Part shown: positions 52,521 through 61,655 of the stretch, in pieces
How the letters are laid out: each line of letters begins with the position of its first letter
Position numbering within the stretch: the stretch's first letter is position 1
From: Streptomyces sp. MspMP-M5
GTDB taxonomy: Bacteria > Actinomycetota > Actinomycetes > Streptomycetales > Streptomycetaceae
Direction of reading: 5' to 3'
Length of the DNA stretch: 64,000 nucleotides
Assembly (NCBI RefSeq): GCF_000373585.1
Contig: NZ_KB891890.1
Span: 42,766 to 106,765 of the forward strand
Notes under the pieces: generated by a model
Database searches by the model: none
What the model was told of the DNA's origin: nothing
What the model saw: only the letters and a program-made list of their open reading frames with translations
Made by a program: the position numbers and the translations under genes

Positions 52521-53705
52521 CTACGAGCGTGGCAGGTCGGTCAGCGAACGCTGGTACCGGCGCACGGCCTCTGCATCGAGGAGCCAGCGGGCCGCCGCGC
52601 CGTTCAGCTCGTTCTCCAGCTGTCCGGCGGACGAGCCCTGAGCCAGGGCGTCCCAGTACGCGATGCGGTCGTTCTCCTGCCGCCACATCTGCGCCGTCGA
52701 GTCCAGGGCGGCAATGGCCTGGTCGACGTGTGCGGCCAGGCGCTCGACATGACCCTTGAGGGTCGCGAACACCCCAACTTGCAGGCGGTCGGCGGTGAGC
52801 TTCGTCAGTTCGGTCCGGTATTGCGCGATGCCGGTGGCGGAGCGGTCCATGGCCGCGTGGGCCTCTTCGACGGCCTTGGTGACGCTCTCGAAGAGGACCG
52901 GTGACTCGACGGACTTCTTCACGCCCTGGTAGATGCCGGGGACCTTCTTCGCCTCGCCGTAGAACTTCACGGCGCTCTCCGCGATGGCCTCGGTGTCCCA
53001 GGCCGCGGTGGAGCGGGCGAGGGTGATGCCCGTCTGGATGACGGCCTTGCCGGTGCCGACGATGTCCTCCGCGGCCAGCGCCAGCTGGATTCCCAGTACG
53101 AGCGCTCCGGGAACGGCCTTGGCCGCGCCCAGGGCGATGGCCTGGTTCGTCTCGCGCAGCTCGCTGTCCAGTGCGGCGAGGTTCTTCTCGATCTCGGCGA
53201 TTTCCCCGCCAGGGCCGGTGTACCGCTTTTCCAGGGTTTTCCCGTCGCTGCCGAAACGGACGCGATCGTCGTCGACCAACTGCTTGAACTGCTCGATCTC
53301 GCCCTTGGCCGTGGTCACACCGGCCTGGTTCTGCGACGCCAGGCGGCGCAGGATCGTCAAACCCTGGCGGAGTTCGGCCTGCGCGGTGGCATCGCCGTCA
53401 CCCGCCCGCCGCGCGAGGCCGTCCATGTGCGGCGTGAACGAGATGAACGTCCCGGTGTAGCCCTGGACGTCGGTGAGCGGCTGGAGCAGCGCCGTCTGAT
53501 AGGCGCCGCCCCACTTGACGGCGTGGCTTCTCGCCAGGTCCTGGGTCTGGGCCACGGTCGGCACCAACTCCAGGGAGAGGGAGGGCTGTTCGGTCACCGC
53601 GATCGCCGCGGCCGTGGTCAGCTGGTAGGCGGTGAAGAGTGCCTCGGTGGCAGCCGAACCCAGCCCGTTCGTGGGCGAAGGCGCAACAGGGGCTGGGGTC
53701 GTCAT
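52521..53705 (-). CDS. Alpha-helical pore-forming toxin-like protein (Hbl/Nhe type), third component
   Basis: 394 residues, nearly all helical. Long amphipathic helices flank a central hydrophobic hairpin (KAVPGALVLGIQLALAAEDIV to about 215), the hallmark of ClyA/Hbl/Nhe-type alpha pore-forming toxins. Heptad-like segments such as LAAHVDQAIAALDSTAQMWRQE follow. No signal peptide. Starts within the stop of the preceding toxin gene (ATGA overlap) and ends before a strong terminator. Best described as one component of a tripartite toxin; assignment to a given Hbl or Nhe subunit is not possible by eye. Confidence 0.75.
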   Translation of the reverse strand: MTTPAPVAPSPTNGLGSAATEALFTAYQLTTAAAIAVTEQPSLSLELVPTVAQTQDLARSHAVKWGGAYQTALLQPLTDVQGYTGTFISFTPHMDGLARRAGDGDATAQAELRQGLTILRRLASQNQAGVTTAKGEIEQFKQLVDDDRVRFGSDGKTLEKRYTGPGGEIAEIEKNLAALDSELRETNQAIALGAAKAVPGALVLGIQLALAAEDIVGTGKAVIQTGITLARSTAAWDTEAIAESAVKFYGEAKKVPGIYQGVKKSVESPVLFESVTKAVEEAHAAMDRSATGIAQYRTELTKLTADRLQVGVFATLKGHVERLAAHVDQAIAALDSTAQMWRQENDRIAYWDALAQGSSAGQLENELNGAAARWLLDAEAVRRYQRSLTDLPRS

Positions 53706-54610
53706 ACGTCGTTCCTCTCTCTTGAGGCACCCAGCAGCGTGTCGAGCTGGCTGCCGAGGTCCCGGAAGTTGGCGGCGACCGTGTCGAGCAACGCGGTCAC
53801 GAACCCCTTGTACGACGGGGACGTTCCGCTGACGGAGGCGATGGCGTTGGCCATGTGGCCGGAGGTCACGTTCAGGGAGTTGCCGAGTGTGGTCATCGCG
53901 TTCACCGCCAGGGAGACCGAGTGCGACAGCGCCGTCAGTCGGCCGGTCAGCGCGGATACGGCGGCGGCCTGTTGGTCCTTGCCGCCGCTTTCCCGCTCCA
54001 GCTCGGCGATGCGTCGCTCAAGGCCGTCGATGTCGGCGATGTTGTCGCCCCAGATGCGGGCGATGCCGTAGCCGAGGGGGCCGAGGATCCAGCCGACGTT
54101 CTCCCACCTACGGGCTTCGGCGATCTTGTCGCGCAGTGCCTGTGCCTGGCCCCGGAGTTCTTCGGCCATCCGCTGGTCGGTGGCGATCACTGCCGCGATG
54201 GTGTTCAGGTCCTCGGCGAAGCGGGAGGCGTCGGCGGTGAAGGCCCGGTTGAGTTCGTTGACCTCGGCCGTGTTCGCCGTCACGCGCTGCTGGAAGATGT
54301 CCAGGTCGCCCTTGACGCGCTGAAGATGGGTGACGAACTCGTCCTTGGCCGCCTGGTCGCCGGCTTCCGCCTGCGGAGTCAGTTCCGCCAGGCGCCCCGC
54401 GGCGGTGCCGAGGTAGTAGGACACGAGCGACCGGGTCAGGGACAGCGGCTCCCTGACGCTGGTCCGCGTCTTGTCGAGCCACGTCGCCGCGTGCGACTTG
54501 GCCGCGTCCACATGCTCCTGGAGCCCCGGGACCGCCGAGGCGTCGCCCACCTGGCCATCACGTACGTTCTGGGCTGCCTGGTCGACAGCCGAGAGAACCG
54601 TCGCGGTCAT
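53702..54610 (-). CDS. Alpha-helical pore-forming toxin-like protein, second component
   Basis: 302 residues, helical, with coiled-coil character (DGLERRIAELERESGGKDQQ) and only a weak hydrophobic stretch (VGWILGPLGYGIARIWG), so it may be the least membrane-active subunit. Begins three bases after the stop of the first component and overlaps the start of the third by four bases. No signal peptide. Confidence 0.7.
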   Translation of the reverse strand: MTATVLSAVDQAAQNVRDGQVGDASAVPGLQEHVDAAKSHAATWLDKTRTSVREPLSLTRSLVSYYLGTAAGRLAELTPQAEAGDQAAKDEFVTHLQRVKGDLDIFQQRVTANTAEVNELNRAFTADASRFAEDLNTIAAVIATDQRMAEELRGQAQALRDKIAEARRWENVGWILGPLGYGIARIWGDNIADIDGLERRIAELERESGGKDQQAAAVSALTGRLTALSHSVSLAVNAMTTLGNSLNVTSGHMANAIASVSGTSPSYKGFVTALLDTVAANFRDLGSQLDTLLGASRERNDV

Positions 54611-54613
54611 GGG

Positions 54614-55702
54614 TCAGGCCGCCTTCGTGACGAGGCCGCTCTTGTCGACGGGGAGTGTGCTCAGCTGGTTGTTGATCAGCTGGGCGGTGTCGTGCACCGA
54701 CTCCCAGTCCTTCTTCGCGGAATCGAGTTCGTAGGCGAGGAAGGGCCCGTCGTCGGGGTTCACGTCGTCGTGCAGCTTCGTGATGACGCCGTTGAACTGC
54801 GTGTGGAGAAGAGTCCACGTGTCGGCCATCGACTTGAGGCTCTGCTCCGCCTTTTCATTGGCCAATGCGAGATTGTTGAATTGCAGCTCGACACCGGAAA
54901 GAAGGCCGATCTCCGACTTGATGTTGGCCAGATCGGTGATGTTCTTCGCCAGCTCGGACTTCTTCGAGGTGAAGTCCGCGCCCGCCACACCCATTGCCAC
55001 CGTGCCGCCGCCCACCGCGGCGAGACCGCCGAGCACGATGGCGGTCGACGCGCCGCCACTGGGTATTTCCGCCAGCAGGCCCACGGCGATGGCGAGTCCG
55101 CCGACGACGGTCAAGGCCGCCCCGCCCGCAATGATCGACAGGTCCGTGGACATGGCCTGCCTGATCGCGTCCTGACGGTTCTCCAGCTGGCTGATGATTC
55201 CCTTGTCGCCCTCGTAGAGCGACTTGGACTTGGCCGCGAGCTCCAGGAAGTGTCCGTGGTCGTCGGCCACATCGTTGCGGAAGGACTTGAGCGCATCCAG
55301 CGCGCCGTCCGCCTTCGTCCGCTTGTCCTCGATCTGCGAGACCAGGATCTGCAGGCCCTTGACGAACTGCGCCCGGTTGTCGTCCGTCGCGATGTTCTGG
55401 GCCATGTTCATGAGCGGGTTGTAGAAGCTGGTGAAGGAGTTGCTGAAGCTCATCAGGTCGGTGTTGGCGCCGATGAGCAGCCCGGACACCGAGTCACGCC
55501 ACGACGTGGCATGCGCCTTGGCCGCGGTTTGGTACTTCTCGGCGTCGGTGAGCTTGTCGAGCTTCACCGCGGGCTGTTCCAGCACGTTGGTGGCGTAGGT
55601 GTCGACCAGAGCCCGGTGGGCCCCGGTGTTCTGCGCGTGCTGCTGCAGCTTCCCGTTGGTGCCGAACGCCTGCTGCTTGCTGTCGGCGAGGAAAAATAAC
55701 AT
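54614..55702 (-). CDS. Alpha-helical pore-forming toxin-like protein, first component
   Basis: 362 residues from the ATG at 55702, preceded by GGAGG. Helical, with a long hydrophobic hairpin in the middle: LSIIAGGAALTVVGGLAIAVG and a second strand-like AIVLGGLAAVGGGTVAMG, joined by a Pro-Ser-Gly turn. This is the membrane-inserting tongue expected of a pore-forming subunit. First gene of the three-gene operon. No Sec signal peptide, so release by lysis or an unusual secretion route is likely. Confidence 0.78.
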   Translation of the reverse strand: MLFFLADSKQQAFGTNGKLQQHAQNTGAHRALVDTYATNVLEQPAVKLDKLTDAEKYQTAAKAHATSWRDSVSGLLIGANTDLMSFSNSFTSFYNPLMNMAQNIATDDNRAQFVKGLQILVSQIEDKRTKADGALDALKSFRNDVADDHGHFLELAAKSKSLYEGDKGIISQLENRQDAIRQAMSTDLSIIAGGAALTVVGGLAIAVGLLAEIPSGGASTAIVLGGLAAVGGGTVAMGVAGADFTSKKSELAKNITDLANIKSEIGLLSGVELQFNNLALANEKAEQSLKSMADTWTLLHTQFNGVITKLHDDVNPDDGPFLAYELDSAKKDWESVHDTAQLINNQLSTLPVDKSGLVTKAA

Positions 55703-56466
55703 ACGAAGTCCTCCATTCCGCGCGGGATTTCCGCAGGAAATGACGTGAAGGTGTGTGGATGGGCAAGGCGGCATCCGGAATCGGTACGGCTCTGCCGACA
55801 AGGGGTGCCGGCGCATGGCACGGATGGGATGCCCCAATACTGAGCGTGCCGGGTTGATCACCGGCGCGCGGCATCAATATGGCAGACAACTCGGACCTTG
55901 ATCCAATCGAGCTGGTGTGACGTACGCCACGGAGGCTCGGGGATTCGGGGCTCGGAAACGCGAACCTGCTGGCCGATTTCCGACGCGGGGTTGTATGGCC
56001 GAGAAATGATGCTTTCCCGCGGCCGCGGCTTGTCGCTGCCGCGAGAGTGATATGGGGTGTCGATGCGGCCCCAGGGTTCTGCCGCCGATTCCGGAGCGGA
56101 CTGCGGAGGCGGCCCGCGCCGCCAGGTTGCCCGGACACGTCCGCGGGGCCCGTCGGCCCGAGGCGACCGCTGCCCCGGCACCGGGACCGGACGGGGCAGC
56201 CTCACCCGTGCAGGCCGGCGCCACCGCGACCGCCGAACGCGATCGGTACTCCACGCCCGGGGGCCCGCGCGGCCGCCGGCGGGGACCGCCGGTGGAGAAC
56301 CCATGGCCGTACGCGGAGAAATGCTCTCGGGCGCTGTCACTCGGCGTGGGACGCGGCTGCGTCCGCGATCGGGGTCAACTGCGGGGAATTGCCAGGAAGT
56401 TGCTCCGCTGTCCGGGCGTGAGCGGGGGCGGGTGTCCGCACGGCGCAGCCGCAGATCGCCGGTGTG
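55703..56466. other. Gene-free upstream region of the toxin operon
   Basis: 764 bases, the longest gene-free stretch. Open frames exist on both strands but show no family, start or codon evidence. It must contain the toxin promoter and could hold a regulatory RNA. A small inverted repeat (atttcc-gca-ggaaat) lies near 55729, in the leader. Confidence 0.4.
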
Positions 56467-56880
56467 TCAGACCACGGCGAGCCGGTCCACCAGCAGTTGC
56501 ACTCTCCGCTCGGTGTCCTCCGGCGGCAGCCGTCCCGCCCGGGTCAGGGTCGCCAGGCCGTGCAGGCACGCCCAGAACACCTCGGTGAACATCCCCTGGT
56601 CGACGCCGTCCCTGGCGACCTCGCCCAGGCTCTCCAGCAGGGCGGCGAAGGCATCCTTGAGCGGCTCCGGGGTGTCCTCCTGTGCGTATGCCAGGCCGCC
56701 GTCGAGCTGGAACAGGGCGTCGTAGACCGCCGGGTTGCGCTCGGCGAAGTCGAGGTAGCCGCGGGCGAGGGCGGTGACCCGGGCACGCGGCCCGTCCGCG
56801 GCGGCGGTCGCAGCTCGTACCGCCACGGCCAGCTCGGTGGCGCCCTGGAGGGCGACGGCGCCGATGATCTCGCGCTTGCC
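56467..56880 (-). pseudogene. TetR-family regulator lacking its DNA-binding half
   Basis: The C-terminal domain is intact: KREIIGAVALQGATELAVAV, ARGYLDFAERNPAVYDALFQLDGGLA and GMFTEVFWACLHGLATLTR are the WHG-type TetR ligand domain. The N-terminal helix-turn-helix is missing. At 56880 it joins directly to the truncated DUF4267 gene on the other strand. Confidence 0.85.
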
Positions 56881-57109
56881 GCCGGGCCGCCGCCGGGCGC
56901 TGGGCTGGGCGCTGCTGGTGGAGGCCCTCGCCGCGTACGGCGACATGGCCACCGTGCTGGCCCACCACGGCTTCGTGGCCACCGCGCTCGGCGTTCACGG
57001 CCTGACCGCGACACTGATGGTGGTCAACGGCCTGCTGATAATGCGCGAGACCCGCAAAGTCGCGGCCGCTCCGGCAACGCCCGCACCGAAGCCCGTCGCC
57101 GTCCGGTAG
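56880..57109 (+). pseudogene. DUF4267-like membrane protein, C-terminal remnant
   Basis: GWALLVEALAAYGDMATVLAHHG and VHGLTATLMVVNGLLIMRE match the end of small DUF4267 membrane proteins, which often lie divergent from a TetR gene. The N-terminal half is deleted together with the TetR start. Confidence 0.75.
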
Positions 57110-57375
57110 CCAGGACCGGGAGAACGCCGACAGGGAGCGCCCGGCGTAGCGGGCGCATGCGCGGGTCAGATGGGGCTGATCGGTCGGCGCGGGGAGGCGG
57201 CTGCGGCGGCGTACCCGGGCGTCGACGCCCGGAGACCATGGACGCCGCTGCTATGGCCTCACCTGGGCTGTTTCGTTCGGAACACCGAACCCTTGGCGTG
57301 TGAGCACGCTCATCGAGTGCGGCGCCTCCGACGGCCTCTGTAACCTGGCGTCGCTGTACGTCGGGGGAGCTAACC
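57110..57375. other. Gene-free region
   Basis: 266 bases; nothing recognised apart from the presumed promoter of the gene at 57376. Confidence 0.35.
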
Positions 57376-57792
57376 GTGGAGAACATCCTGTCCGTGGCCA
57401 TCGGGGCCGCTATCGGCCTCATAGGGGCCGTGTTCGGTTCCTGGTTCACCGCGCGCCGACAGGACCGCATGTGGCTCCGCGAACAGAAACTCAAAGCCGG
57501 GATCGGCTTCGACACGGCCGTAGTTCAGCTAATGGACTACCTGAAGGAAACACAGCTGAGTGACGACGGTCCCGGAGCCAACGAGTTGGCGAACCGGATG
57601 CAAGAAGCACGCTCAGCCCTCTACCTACTCTGCGCCGGCGACACCGTCGATCTCGCCGATGCTCTCGCGCGTCGGGTCTGGAGCACCCGGCCCACCGACG
57701 GCCGGGACGATCGCAAGGCCGATCACCAAGAGACGTTGGACCTCCTGCGCCGTTTCACCCACCAGCTCCGGCAAGAGATCGCCAGATCGTAG
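57376..57792 (+). CDS. Small membrane-anchored protein of unknown function
   Basis: 138 residues from a GTG with GGGGAG upstream. An N-terminal membrane helix (ILSVAIGAAIGLIGAVFGSWF) is followed by RRQDRMWLREQK and an all-helical cytoplasmic domain. The architecture resembles small membrane proteins in Streptomyces that carry a helical cytoplasmic tail; no family recognised. Confidence 0.7.
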   Translation: MENILSVAIGAAIGLIGAVFGSWFTARRQDRMWLREQKLKAGIGFDTAVVQLMDYLKETQLSDDGPGANELANRMQEARSALYLLCAGDTVDLADALARRVWSTRPTDGRDDRKADHQETLDLLRRFTHQLRQEIARS

Positions 57793-57829
57793 TCCCCATT
57801 GGATCACCGGCGGACCAGAGGAAGAAGCC

Positions 57830-58170
57830 ACTTCGGATGCACCATCGTCGGGTATGACCTCGCTGTCGGCGATTGCGTAGAGGCGCTCGACGCGGGCCCC
57901 CTTGGCGGCGTAGCCGGGTCGCGGGAGGTCTTGAAGGTCTTTATGCGTGGAAACGAGGCGCACTCCTCGCGGAGCAGGGCCCGAAGGCCCTCGTGGCTGA
58001 TGTCGTCGACCACCCCCTCGGCGACCAGGACGTCCGCCAGCTTGGCCAGGCTCCAGGTTGAAAACGGCAGGCTGTGCTCAGTCGGCCCGGACTTGGCGAT
58101 CTTCGCCCTGGCCATCTTCACTGGCCGGCAGGCGCACTGCCTCGATGCCAGGGCGGCGCCCAGGCACGGC
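57830..58170 (-). pseudogene. IS630-family transposase remnant
   Basis: LPFSTWSLAKLADVLVAEGVV, ISHEGLRALLREECASFPRIKTFKTSRDP and, one frame over, GYAAKGARVERLYAIADSEVIPDDG are the HTH and linker region of IS630-type transposases. The catalytic DDE core is absent. Confidence 0.88.
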
Positions 58171-58268
58171 AGCCATCGCTCGCACTCACCTCCGTCGACG
58201 AGGCCGCACCACATGCGGGCCGTCATCTTCCGGGGCGGCCGGCGGCTGCCCCGGACCAGAGGCACCGG

Positions 58269-58751
58269 TCAGTAGTAGTGGCGCATGATGTCGGTGGCCC
58301 AGTCGGGTTGGGTGGTGTGGCCCTGGGGGCCGAACTCGGCCAGGTAGGGCTTGATGTCGAGGACGGGGGTGCCGTCGACGGCGTCCAGGCCCTGCACGTG
58401 CAGGTCGAGGCCGTCGGCCTTGATCAGGCGGCAGCGGGAGACGCCGAGCCGGTTGGGGCGGTTCTTGCCGCGCTGGGCGAAGATGCCGACCAGGGGCCAG
58501 TCGGTGTTGCCGCGTGGGTGCCGGGCCCCGGTCTGGATCTTGTCGGTGGGGACGCGGTCGAAGTGGTAGACGACTTCCAGGTGGGAGAAGGTGTCCAGGC
58601 CCGCCACCGCGTCGGGGCCGAACCGGCCGGCGTCCAGGCGGATGATCGCCCTCTCCCCGCCCCAGTTGTCGTCACGTACCTCCGCGCGCCCGCCGACCAC
58701 CCGGCCCACCGGCACGGAAACCACCTCGGCAGGAGTGCTGTTCGAGGGCAT
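58269..58751 (-). CDS. trmO: TrmO-like tRNA methyltransferase (UPF0066/VirR fold)
   Basis: About 160 residues from the ATG at 58751. RIDG-like core: GLDTFSHLEVVYHFDRVP, ARHPRGNTDWPLVGIFAQRGKNRPNRLGVSRCRL (key FAQRGKNRPNRLGVS) and LDIKPYLAEF are the signatures of TrmO-type, SAM-dependent methyltransferases that modify N6-threonylcarbamoyladenosine 37 in tRNA. Many actinomycete members are stand-alone paralogues, so the true substrate is open. Confidence 0.85.
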   Translation of the reverse strand: MPSNSTPAEVVSVPVGRVVGGRAEVRDDNWGGERAIIRLDAGRFGPDAVAGLDTFSHLEVVYHFDRVPTDKIQTGARHPRGNTDWPLVGIFAQRGKNRPNRLGVSRCRLIKADGLDLHVQGLDAVDGTPVLDIKPYLAEFGPQGHTTQPDWATDIMRHYY

Positions 58752-59200
58752 GCGTCGTGCCTTTCGTCCAAAGGGTGGTGAATTCACTGGAGTTGGGCCA
58801 CCGTATTGGTCGCCGCGGTACGTCGGTATACGGTCCCGGGCTACGGAGCCAGAAGTGGTCCAGTCGCTCGCGGAGCTGTTCCAGAAGTGCCCTCACCTCA
58901 TGGTGATCGGCGGCGGATCCGTAGACCGCACCGATGGCGCCGATGGTGTCCCGGCACTCGCCAGTGTGCCAGTCGGCGGGACGGCGCACAGGGGCATTGG
59001 GCCGGGAGTCCCCAGCGGGGTGGTTCAGCTGGGATTGGGCGTTGCCGTCGTCGACGCACTCTCGCAAAGGTCGCCGCACTTGACCAGCGATTTCACTGGC
59101 ATTTGATCGGCCGTGGTTAGCGTCAACGCCGTCCGAGGGGTCGTGCTGCAGTGCGCCATGCAGTGCGACCCACCACTACAGAGGAAGGACGCTCAGCAGC
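58752..59200. other. Gene-free region upstream of the possible RiPP precursor
   Basis: 449 bases. The minus frame 58672-59079 contains AADHHEVRALLEQLRERLDHFWLR but overlaps the trmO start and has no recognised family. The direct repeat tgcagtgcg occurs twice near 59147-59168. Confidence 0.4.
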
Positions 59201-59410
59201 ATGAGCAACACGTCCCGCATTGAGACCCGTGAGATAGCCGACGACGACCTCGACAGCGTCGCGGGTGGTCTCTCCGTCAGTGGCTCCCTGAACGGCCTGA
59301 CCGCCACGTTCGCCCCGGGCCCCAACGGCATCCCCATCCTGACCGGCGGCTCCGTGAAGTCCGTCAGCCTTACGGTCTCCGACATTCCCCTGGGCCCGAT
59401 CCACGGCTGA
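59201..59410 (+). CDS. Possible RiPP (bacteriocin-type) precursor peptide
   Basis: 69 residues with GAGGAAGGA eight bases upstream. The N-terminal half ends in REIADDDLDSVAGG, the classic leader pattern ExxDxxLDxVAGG of double-glycine peptides cut by C39 peptidase transporters. The presumed core of about 45 residues is Ser/Thr/Gly/Pro-rich (LSVSGSLNGLTATFAPGPNG, ending IPLGPIHG) and has no cysteine. No modification enzyme or exporter gene is adjacent, so the processing partner must be elsewhere if it is real. Confidence 0.55.
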   Translation: MSNTSRIETREIADDDLDSVAGGLSVSGSLNGLTATFAPGPNGIPILTGGSVKSVSLTVSDIPLGPIHG

Positions 59411-59680
59411 GGTACAGCTGTAGCACGGTGCTCATCCACCGGGCCCCGGAACCGTCCCCGGCCGTCGTGGGGTAATCAAGGGTCCTGTGCAACGTCGGCC
59501 TTCGAGACCTGGTTGTGGTCGTGGAGGCCGACTTTGCCGTATGCGGCGGCTGATGGTGTCTGTGCGGCGAAGGGGGGCCTGGCATGGCCATGGTGTCTAT
59601 GTCGATCGCTGCGTACTGCCAACGCCACTGGTGCGGAAATTCCGGGGGCGGTCCCTGGCCGGCCATGGCAGGCTTTGTGG

Positions 59681-60562
59681 ATGTCGATCGTTGACGTGTC
59701 TGCCGAGGTGTCCATCGCGTACGAGGGTTTCGGCGACCCCGGGGATCCGCCGGTCCTGCTCGTGATGGGTTTCGGCGCGCAGATGCTTGCCTGGCACGAG
59801 GATTTCTGCCGGGCGCTGGCGGACCGCGGCCGTTACGTGATCCGATACGACAACCGCGACTGCGGGCTGTCCACCAAGTTCGACGAACACCCCGTCGACA
59901 TGGGGGAGTTCATCGCCGCCGTCAGCTCGGGTGACCTTCCCGCCGCCCTCGCGATGGTTCCCTACCGGCTTCCGGACATGGCCGGCGACGGCCTCGGTCT
60001 GCTTACCGCACTCGGTATCGAACGCGCCCACGTGGTCGGCGCCTCGATGGGGGGAATGATCGCCCAGACGATGGCCCTCTCCTGCCCGGAGCGAGTGCTG
60101 ACCTTGACGTCGATGATGTCCTCGACCGGTGAGAGTGAATACGGCCGGCCCAGCACGGAGGCCCGGGCGGTGCTGTTCGGTCCGAAGCCCACGGACCGCG
60201 AGGGGTACGTCGCAGCGGCGGTGAAGGAACTGGTGTGGGCCTCCAAGCGATACGGCGACGCCGCGGTGTTGCGTGAGCTGGCCGCCGAAAGCTACGACCG
60301 CTCCTACTACCCCGCGGGGATCGGACGACAGCTCGGCGCGATGATCCTCAGCGGTTCACGCGCGGACGCACTCCGCGAACTGCGGGTGCCGACGCTGGTG
60401 ATCCATGGCTTGGACGACACACTGATCGACCCCAGTGGTGGGAAACGCACCGCGGAGCTGGTGCCTGGTGCCGAACTCCTGCTGGTCCCCGACATGGGCC
60501 ACGACCGCCCGCGCGCACTCTGGCCCCGTCTCATCGATGCCTTGGTGACCCACACCGGTTGA
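59681..60562 (+). CDS. Alpha/beta hydrolase
   Basis: 293 residues from the ATG at 59681; a GTG at 59678 precedes it. VLLVMGFGAQMLAWHEDFCRAL (oxyanion region), YDNRDCGLS, VVGASMGGMIAQTMAL (nucleophile Ser in GASMGG), LVIHGLDDTLIDP (Asp) and DMGHDRP (His) give a complete catalytic triad. Similar to the aclacinomycin methylesterase-like hydrolases of Streptomyces; substrate unknown. Confidence 0.88.
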   Translation: MSIVDVSAEVSIAYEGFGDPGDPPVLLVMGFGAQMLAWHEDFCRALADRGRYVIRYDNRDCGLSTKFDEHPVDMGEFIAAVSSGDLPAALAMVPYRLPDMAGDGLGLLTALGIERAHVVGASMGGMIAQTMALSCPERVLTLTSMMSSTGESEYGRPSTEARAVLFGPKPTDREGYVAAAVKELVWASKRYGDAAVLRELAAESYDRSYYPAGIGRQLGAMILSGSRADALRELRVPTLVIHGLDDTLIDPSGGKRTAELVPGAELLLVPDMGHDRPRALWPRLIDALVTHTG

Positions 60563-60789
60563 CCAGGCACGGCTGTAGCGGCCGCGGTCTGCCTGCGCAG
60601 CGCAGAGTGCGCCGGGGAAGACTGGCTGCTCTGGTAGCGGTGCCTGCCCCGAGCACGTCGGGCCTGTCCCAGGTCCTCTGCGTAGCGGGGAAGGGGGTTG
60701 TCGTCGTGCCACCGGCGGTCGGCCTCCCTGGCACGCGCATCCGGAGCCGGCTCCCCGGTGGCAGCAGTCGACCTACAGCCGGCTGCCCC

Positions 60790-61558
60790 GACGTCGCTCG
60801 CGCGAGGGACAGTACCTGCCTATCCACGAGGCGGCGCGGCTGGTGGCTCCCGATGCCGTGCCCGGGCTGGACGAGGCCGCGCTCAGTTCGAGTTGCTGCA
60901 GACGCACGGGCTGATCCACGACGACATCATCGACGACTCCCCGGTACGCCGGGGAGCGCCGTCGGTGTACTACGCCTACCGCGAGCGGTTCCCCGACCGT
61001 CCGCGGACGGCGTTGGGACTGGCTGTCCTGGCCGGGAACCTGGCCGCGTTCCTGTCGGGCCAGACGCTGCTGACCGCCCCGGTGGCCCCGCGACCTGCGG
61101 CAGGCGATGGCGGCCGTACCGGCGACGGCAGACGCGGACACGATACGCGGGCAATTCCTGGACCTGGAGTGCGACTTCGGTCCGGTGCCCGACCGTGCGG
61201 CGCTGGACACCGTGTCCGAGTGCAAGAGCGCCCGGTACTCGGTGCTGGCCCCCCTGCAGCTGGGTCTGCTCGCAGCAGGCGCGGACGCGGCCGCCCGCGC
61301 TGCTGGCGGCGACGAGCGGCACGGAGCGGGCGGTCGTGGAGTTGGAGCTCGCCAGGCCCCGGCTGCCCACCGCAGACCGTCGAACGGGTGCAGGACATCG
61401 CCCGGAGCCACGGCGTCGACAGGCAGCTGCTCGCCGAGATCCGCCGTGGTGCCGAGGAGGCGGCCGCCGTCGCCGCCACCTGGCGAGGGCGGCGGCGGGG
61501 CGAAGCCGTCGAGTTCTTCGAGCAGCTGCCACTGTCGGGCGCGCTGCGCGCCAAGTGA
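60790..61558 (+). pseudogene. Polyprenyl diphosphate synthase, decayed
   Basis: FELLQTHGLIHDDIIDDSPVRRGAPS (first Asp-rich motif HDDIIDD) and LGLAVLAGNLAAFLSG in one frame, IRGQFLDLECDFGPVPD and ECKSARYSVLAPLQLG in a second, LLAATSGTERAV in a third, and ERVQDIARSHGVDRQLLAEI with FFEQLPLSGALRAK back in the first. The second Asp-rich motif is missing, so it cannot make prenyl diphosphates. Probably a geranylgeranyl diphosphate synthase relic of a terpenoid pathway. Confidence 0.85.
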
Positions 61559-61655
61559 CCTCCCGTGCAGGGCCGCGCGACTGCTGTGCCTGGCAACGTT
61601 CACCGGGTCACGCAACTGCTGGATGGAGTCCTTGCGGGCCAGGTAGCTTCACGAC

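Noticed and set aside
53855..55699. Plus-strand frame of 614 codons opposite the toxin genes
   Set aside because: Shadow frame rich in Val/Arg/Gly; the minus strand has three overlapping genes with good starts and helical proteins.
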